A stretch of DNA of 64,000 nt from an uncultured candidatus Porisulfidus sp. (lineage in GTDB: Bacteria > Pseudomonadota > Gammaproteobacteria > Poriferisulfidales > Poriferisulfidaceae). The notes beneath the pieces were generated by a model. The model saw nothing but the letters and a program-made list of their open reading frames with translations. It did no database searches and was not told where the DNA came from. The position numbers and the translations under genes are program-made. The stretch lies in assembly GCA_958431155.1 (NCBI GenBank), contig OY288106.1, forward strand, positions 253,937 to 317,936, in the 5' to 3' direction. Shown here piece after piece: positions 59,352 to 64,000 of this stretch. Positions within the stretch are counted from its first letter, which is position 1. Each line of letters starts with the position of its first letter.

Positions 59352-61850
59352 ATGACCTCCGACTTCAAGGAAACCCGGACGGCCGAGAACCTCCAGTTCG
59401 TGCCGGCTTCCCCGCTCGACATGGGCGCGGATGCGCTGGTGGAGGATTTCGTCCGCCACTGCAACCGCACGCTCGGCCGGCACGCCGTCCAGGTGGATTC
59501 CCCCCTGGTCTACCACGCCATTGCCTATGCGGTGCGCGACCGCCTGATGGAACGCTGGAACCACACCAGCTACGCCATGCTGGAGGCGGACAGCCGCCGG
59601 GTGCACTACCTCTCCCTGGAATACCTGATGGGGCGACTCCTGAACAACGCGTTGCTGAACCTTGACCTCAAAGAAGCGTGCGAGGAGGCGTTGAAACGTC
59701 TGGGCATGACGCTGGATTCCGTGCTCGAACGCGAACACGATGCGGGCCTCGGCAACGGGGGGCTGGGACGGCTGGCGGCCTGCTTCCTCGACAGTTGCGC
59801 CACGCTGGACCTTCCCGTCATCGGCTACGGCCTGCGCTACCGGTACGGCATGTTCCGGCAGCGGCTGGAAGACGGCCACCAGGTCGAGGATCCGGATCCC
59901 TGGCTGCGGGAGGGCTATCCCTGGGAGATCGCACACTTCGAGTTGTCCCAGGTGGTCCGCTTCGGGGGGCACAAGGAAGCCGACTGCGCCGCGGACGGGG
60001 GGCAGCGCGAGCGCTGGGTCGACACGCACGACGTCCTGGCCGTGCCCTACGACGTGCCGGTGCCGGGCTATCGCAACGGTACCGTCAACACGCTGCGGCT
60101 TTGGTCGGCCAAGGCGACGGACGCGTTCGACCTGGAAGAATTCAACGCGGGCGGTTATGCCGACGCGGTGGCCGCGAAGAACAGCGCGGAAACCATCACC
60201 ATGGTGCTCTACCCCAATGCCGCGAGCGAGAACGGCAGGGAACTGCGGCTGCGCCAGCAGTACTTTCTCGCGTCTGCCAGCCTGCAGGACACCCTGCGCC
60301 GCTGGACGCAGGAACACGGGGAGGACTTCAGCGGCTTTGCCGCCAAGAACTGCTTCCAGCTGAACGACACGCATCCGGCCGTCGCGGTGCCCGAGCTCAT
60401 GCGCCTGCTGATCGACGATCATCAGCTGGATTGGGACGACGCCTGGGAGATCACGCGCCAGACCATGGCCTACACCAACCATACATTGCTGCCGGAGGCC
60501 CTGGAGTGCTGGCCGGTCGCGATGTTCGAGCGGCTGCTGCCGCGAGTGCTGGAGATCATCCGTGACATCAATGCGCACTTCCTGGCCGAGGTCGGGCAGC
60601 GCTGGCCCGACGATCCCGACCGGATCCAGAGAATGTCCCTGTTCCAGGACGGTTCCGACCCGGTGGTCCGGATGGCCTACCTCGCCATTGTCGGCAGCTT
60701 TTCCGTCAACGGGGTGGCCGAACTCCACTCCCGGCTGCTGCGGGAGGGCCTGTTCCGGGACTTCAGCGAACTGTGGCCCGGGAAATTCAACAACAAGACC
60801 AACGGGGTCACGCAGCGGCGCTGGCTGGCGGCCTGCAACCCCGGCCTGTCGAAGCTCGTCACGGAGACCCTCGGAGAGGGCTGGATCACGGACCTGCACC
60901 AGCTGCAAAGGCTGAAAGAGCATGCCGACGATGCTGACTTCCAGCAGGCGTGGCGCAGCGAGAAGCAGGCCAACAAGCAGCGTCTCGCGGCCCTGATCGA
61001 GTCGAGGACGGGGATGAGGATCGACACCGGGATGCTGTTCGACGTCCAGGTGAAGCGGATCCACGAATACAAGCGGCAACTGCTGAACGTCCTGCATGCG
61101 ATCCATCTCTACGACCGCATCAAGCGCGGCGATGTCGTCGGCGACCCTCCGCGCGCGATCATCCTCGGCGGCAAGGCGGCACCCGACTACGTCATGGCGA
61201 AGCGGATCGTCAAGTTCGCCAACGAGGTCGCCCGGGTGATCAACGCCGACCCGGCCATGGAGGGCCGGCTCAGGCTCGTGTTCGTTCCCGACTACAACGT
61301 GTCGACCATGGAGGTGATCTGCCCGGCGGCGGATCTTTCGGAACAGATCTCCGTGGCAGGAAAGGAGGCGTCCGGAACCGGAAACATGAAGTTCATGATG
61401 AACGGAGCGATCACCATCGGGACGCTGGACGGCGCCAACATCGAGATCCGAGACGCCGTCGGCGACGAAAACTTCTTCCTGTTCGGGCTGACGGTCGAGG
61501 AGATCGAGGCGATGCGCCCCGACTACGACCCGCAGTCGATCATCGACGCCGACGCGGACTTCTCGCGCGTGATGCAGTTGGTGGAGAGCGCGCATTTCGA
61601 CTGTGCCGAGGGCGGCGTCCTGGATGCCATCGTGCATGCGATCAAGACCTCGGACGACCCCTGGATGACCGCCGCCGACTTCCGCTCCTTCGTCGACATG
61701 CAGAAAAGGGCGGGGGACGCGTACCTTGATGTGCCGGGCTGGACGCGGATGAGTATTCTCAATACTTCGGCTTCCGGGCAGTTCTCTACGGATCGAACCA
61801 TCACGGACTACAACCGCGAGATCTGGAAGCTGACGCCCCTCACTCCGTGA
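59352..61850 (+). CDS. glgP: Glycogen/maltodextrin phosphorylase
   Basis: PLP enzyme that releases glucose 1-phosphate from glycogen ends. The 832-residue product shows YLSLEYLMGRLLNNAL, GNGGLGRLAACFLDS, QLNDTHPAVAVPELMR, VKRIHEYKRQLLN and the PLP-lysine signature EASGTGNMKFMMNGA with GTLDGANIEI. No regulatory N-terminal extension of the animal type is present. GGGAGGG lies seven bases before the ATG. Its stop overlaps the glgX start. Confidence 0.97.
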   Translation: MTSDFKETRTAENLQFVPASPLDMGADALVEDFVRHCNRTLGRHAVQVDSPLVYHAIAYAVRDRLMERWNHTSYAMLEADSRRVHYLSLEYLMGRLLNNALLNLDLKEACEEALKRLGMTLDSVLEREHDAGLGNGGLGRLAACFLDSCATLDLPVIGYGLRYRYGMFRQRLEDGHQVEDPDPWLREGYPWEIAHFELSQVVRFGGHKEADCAADGGQRERWVDTHDVLAVPYDVPVPGYRNGTVNTLRLWSAKATDAFDLEEFNAGGYADAVAAKNSAETITMVLYPNAASENGRELRLRQQYFLASASLQDTLRRWTQEHGEDFSGFAAKNCFQLNDTHPAVAVPELMRLLIDDHQLDWDDAWEITRQTMAYTNHTLLPEALECWPVAMFERLLPRVLEIIRDINAHFLAEVGQRWPDDPDRIQRMSLFQDGSDPVVRMAYLAIVGSFSVNGVAELHSRLLREGLFRDFSELWPGKFNNKTNGVTQRRWLAACNPGLSKLVTETLGEGWITDLHQLQRLKEHADDADFQQAWRSEKQANKQRLAALIESRTGMRIDTGMLFDVQVKRIHEYKRQLLNVLHAIHLYDRIKRGDVVGDPPRAIILGGKAAPDYVMAKRIVKFANEVARVINADPAMEGRLRLVFVPDYNVSTMEVICPAADLSEQISVAGKEASGTGNMKFMMNGAITIGTLDGANIEIRDAVGDENFFLFGLTVEEIEAMRPDYDPQSIIDADADFSRVMQLVESAHFDCAEGGVLDAIVHAIKTSDDPWMTAADFRSFVDMQKRAGDAYLDVPGWTRMSILNTSASGQFSTDRTITDYNREIWKLTPLTP

Positions 61851-63943
61851 TCGAGGCCGGTTCTCCTGCGCCGCTCGGCGCGACATTCGATGGCAAGGGC
61901 GTGAACTTCGCCCTGTTCTCCGAACATGCCGAAGCGGTCGAGCTCTGCCTGTTCGATGCGCAGAACAATGAGACCGCGCGCATCGCCTTGCCGGAGAGAA
62001 CGGACGACATCTGGCACGGCTATGTCCCCGATTGCCGACCCGGGCAACGGTATGGCTACCGCGTCCATGGTCCCTATGATCCGGCGGCAGGACTGCGCTT
62101 CAATCCCGACAAGCTGCTGATCGACCCTTATGCGCGTGAGCTGTCAGGCTCGCTGAAGTGGGCGCCGGAACTCTTCGATTTCGATCCCTCCGGCCCGGAG
62201 GATCATTCACTCCGGAATACCCGCGACAGCGCGCCCTTCGTGCCGAAGGGCATCGTGCACGGTGCCGCAGAGCAACCCCGGGGGCGGGTTCGTGTTCCGT
62301 GGGAGGAAACGATCCTGTACGAGGCGCATGTGCGGGGCTATACCATGCGCCACCCTGCTGTGCCGGAAGCGGACCGCGGCGCATTTCGCGGCATGCGGAA
62401 CCGGGAAGTACTGGACTACCTCAAGGCGCTCGGCATCACGACGATCGAACTCATGCCCGTGCAGGCCTTCGTCGACGAGCCGTTCTTGGCGCAGCGTGGG
62501 CTCCGCAACTTCTGGGGCTACAACACCCTCGGGTTCTTCGCGCCGGAACCGCGATATCTTCGCGGGGGCAACATTTCCGAATTCCGCGAGATGACGGACG
62601 CGATCCACGAGATCGGGCTGGAAATCGTGCTCGACGTCGTCTACAACCATACGGCGGAGGGCGACCGCCTGGGGCCGACGCTCAGCTTCCGCGGCATCGA
62701 CAACCCCAGTTACTACCGCCCGATGGCGGAAGACCCCGGCGAATACGTCAACGATACCGGCTGCGGCAACACTTTGAACGCGGACCATCCGCAGGTGAGG
62801 CGCCTGATCCTCGACAGCCTGCGCTACTGGGCGACGAAAATGGGCGTCGACGGGTTCCGCTTCGACCTTGCGACGGTACTGGGGCGCGGTGCGGAAGGAT
62901 TCGACCGGCAGCACCCTTTCTTCTTGGAACTGCAACAAGACCCGATGCTCTCGGGCGTCAAGCTGATCGCGGAGCCGTGGGACGTCGGGCCGGGCGGCTA
63001 CCAGCTTGGAGGCTTCCCTCCGGGGTGGGCCGAATGGAACGACCGCTACCGGGATGCCGTGCGGCAGGCATGGCGCGGCGACAGCGGTGGACTGGAGGGG
63101 TTCGCGGGCGGTTTTCTGGGCTCGGCGGAGATCTTCGAGGCGGAAGGCCGCAAGCCCTGGGCTTCCGTCAACTACGTGGCGAGCCACGATGGCTTTACCG
63201 CGCAGGACCTTGTGAGTTACGAGGTTCGCAGCAACGAGGCCAACGGGGAAGACAACCGCGACGGGCACGAGCACAACTACAGCTGCAACCACGGAGTCGA
63301 AGGCCCGACCGACGATGCGAGGATTCGCGCTGTGCGGCGGCGGCAGCGCCTGAATCTTCTCGCGAGCGTGCTGCTGTCGCAGGGCACCCCGATGCTGCTG
63401 GCCGGCGACGAGTTCGGAAACTCTCAGGGCGGGAACAACAACGCCTACGCGCAGGACAACGAGACCGGCTGGCTGGACTGGTCGGGCCTGGCCGGGGATC
63501 CGGATTTCCAGGCGCAGGTGCGGGCGCTCATCCGGCTGCGTAATACAGTGGCGTTGCTACGCCAGGGAGATCACCTGCACGGCCATGCGACGAATCCGGA
63601 TGGGTGGCGCGATGTCGAATGGCTGGGGGCCGACGGTGAGCGGCTCGAGGGGGCTGCCTGGCACGACGCGCAGGCGCTGAGCGTGCTTTTGTGTGACACG
63701 CGGGAGGGCAGGTTCGGCGAGGACGAGGTGCAGGCGGTGGCGGTGCTGCTGAATGTTTCCGGATCAGAGGCGGAGTTGGTGCTGCCCCGGGTGGCGGAGG
63801 CCGGCACCTGGCACTGCGTGTTCGCGAGCGAAGAGGGAGAGCGGCCCGGTTGGGCAGAGGGCAGGGCGGCCCGGGTCGGCGCCCGAAGCTGCGCCTGTTT
63901 CCTGTTCGCGGGAATCTTGCCCGACGGGATTTCCACGCAATAG
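61847..63943 (+). CDS. glgX: Glycogen debranching enzyme
   Basis: GH13 isoamylase-type enzyme that removes alpha-1,6 branches of limit dextrin. The 698-residue protein begins PAPLGATFDGKGVNFALFSEHAE and shows VVYNHTAEG, DGFRFDLATVLGR (nucleophile), LIAEPWDVGPGGYQLGGFP (acid/base) and VNYVASHDGFTAQDLVSY. The GTG start overlaps the glgP stop as GTGA. Last gene of the cluster; a hairpin follows twelve bases later. Confidence 0.95.
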   Translation: MIEAGSPAPLGATFDGKGVNFALFSEHAEAVELCLFDAQNNETARIALPERTDDIWHGYVPDCRPGQRYGYRVHGPYDPAAGLRFNPDKLLIDPYARELSGSLKWAPELFDFDPSGPEDHSLRNTRDSAPFVPKGIVHGAAEQPRGRVRVPWEETILYEAHVRGYTMRHPAVPEADRGAFRGMRNREVLDYLKALGITTIELMPVQAFVDEPFLAQRGLRNFWGYNTLGFFAPEPRYLRGGNISEFREMTDAIHEIGLEIVLDVVYNHTAEGDRLGPTLSFRGIDNPSYYRPMAEDPGEYVNDTGCGNTLNADHPQVRRLILDSLRYWATKMGVDGFRFDLATVLGRGAEGFDRQHPFFLELQQDPMLSGVKLIAEPWDVGPGGYQLGGFPPGWAEWNDRYRDAVRQAWRGDSGGLEGFAGGFLGSAEIFEAEGRKPWASVNYVASHDGFTAQDLVSYEVRSNEANGEDNRDGHEHNYSCNHGVEGPTDDARIRAVRRRQRLNLLASVLLSQGTPMLLAGDEFGNSQGGNNNAYAQDNETGWLDWSGLAGDPDFQAQVRALIRLRNTVALLRQGDHLHGHATNPDGWRDVEWLGADGERLEGAAWHDAQALSVLLCDTREGRFGEDEVQAVAVLLNVSGSEAELVLPRVAEAGTWHCVFASEEGERPGWAEGRAARVGARSCACFLFAGILPDGISTQ

Positions 63944-63955
63944 AAGATTAAAGGC

Positions 63956-63995
63956 GGCAACCCTCTCGCTTATCGCAGGAGTTATGAGGGTTGCC
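63956..63995 (+). terminator. Hairpin after the glycogen operon
   Basis: Ten-base perfect inverted repeat GGCAACCCTC (63956-63965)/GAGGGTTGCC (63986-63995) with a 20-base loop. A T-run cannot be judged because the window ends five bases later. Confidence 0.6.
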
Positions 63996-64000
63996 TTGGG

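Noticed and set aside
59310..61886. 858-codon open frame antisense to glgP
   Set aside because: High-GC genes give long antisense frames; the plus strand encodes a complete, motif-perfect glycogen phosphorylase and the antisense translation shows no family pattern.

Overview
The window is a GC-rich gammaproteobacterial chromosome segment. Support comes from a complete 16S-tRNA-Ile-tRNA-Ala-23S-5S operon and from gene orders typical of Gammaproteobacteria: pyrG-kdsA, yrbG-kdsD-kdsC-lptC/A-lptB, hpf-ptsN-rapZ-EIIA-HPr-EI-mgtE and rpoE-rseA-rseB-mucD-lepA. The LPS genes (Kdo synthesis and Lpt export) show a Gram-negative envelope. The genus cannot be fixed by eye; the gene order resembles Chromatiales-like lineages.

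Layout. 1-2.2 kb: 3' part of pyrG, then kdsA. 2.2-7.7 kb (minus): a regulatory PTS operon ending in mgtE, with no sugar permease. 7.8-11.1 kb: the place where rpoN usually sits holds an exported ankyrin protein, an exported eight-loop EF-hand protein and remnants of an AbiE toxin-antitoxin pair. 11.1-15.3 kb (minus): Kdo/Lpt operon in which lptC and lptA are one fused gene. 15.6-18.1 kb: RND exporter. 18.1-18.6 kb: dinJ-yafQ toxin-antitoxin module carrying three apparent one-base deletions. 18.7-22.5 kb: a steroid 5-alpha-reductase-like membrane protein, a small cytochrome c, orn and nadB. 22.6-26.2 kb: sigma-E envelope-stress operon. 26.4-29.7 kb: lepA, whose first 45 codons are present twice around a ~1 kb AT-rich insert with two unknown genes; the copies differ only at synonymous sites. 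29.7-30.6 kb: exported metallo-beta-lactamase-fold hydrolase.

30.7-44.1 kb is an AT-richer DNA-modification/defence island with no visible integrase. It holds a ParB-like protein, a D12 adenine methylase, a UDG-like protein, a DUF3883 nuclease-like protein, a Rossmann/methyltransferase-like protein, a MORC/MutL-like GHKL ATPase, two cytosine-C5 methyltransferases, Vsr, an NgoFVII/BfiI-like PLD nuclease, a PD-(D/E)XK-like protein, a zinc-finger protein and an SF2 helicase fused to an excisionase-type HTH. 44.5-49.6 kb is the rRNA operon with clear RNase III processing stems. birA and coaX follow. A second small AT-rich defence module (51.2-52.6 kb) encodes a two-helix membrane protein and two TIR/ThsB-like proteins. 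The window ends with a complete glycogen operon, malQ-glgC-glgA-glgB-glgP-glgX, closed by a terminator-like hairpin.

The strongest candidates for undescribed biology are the MORC-like ATPase island, the TIR/membrane module, the mini-island in lepA, the natural LptC-LptA fusion and the duplicated EF-hand/His-rich exported protein.
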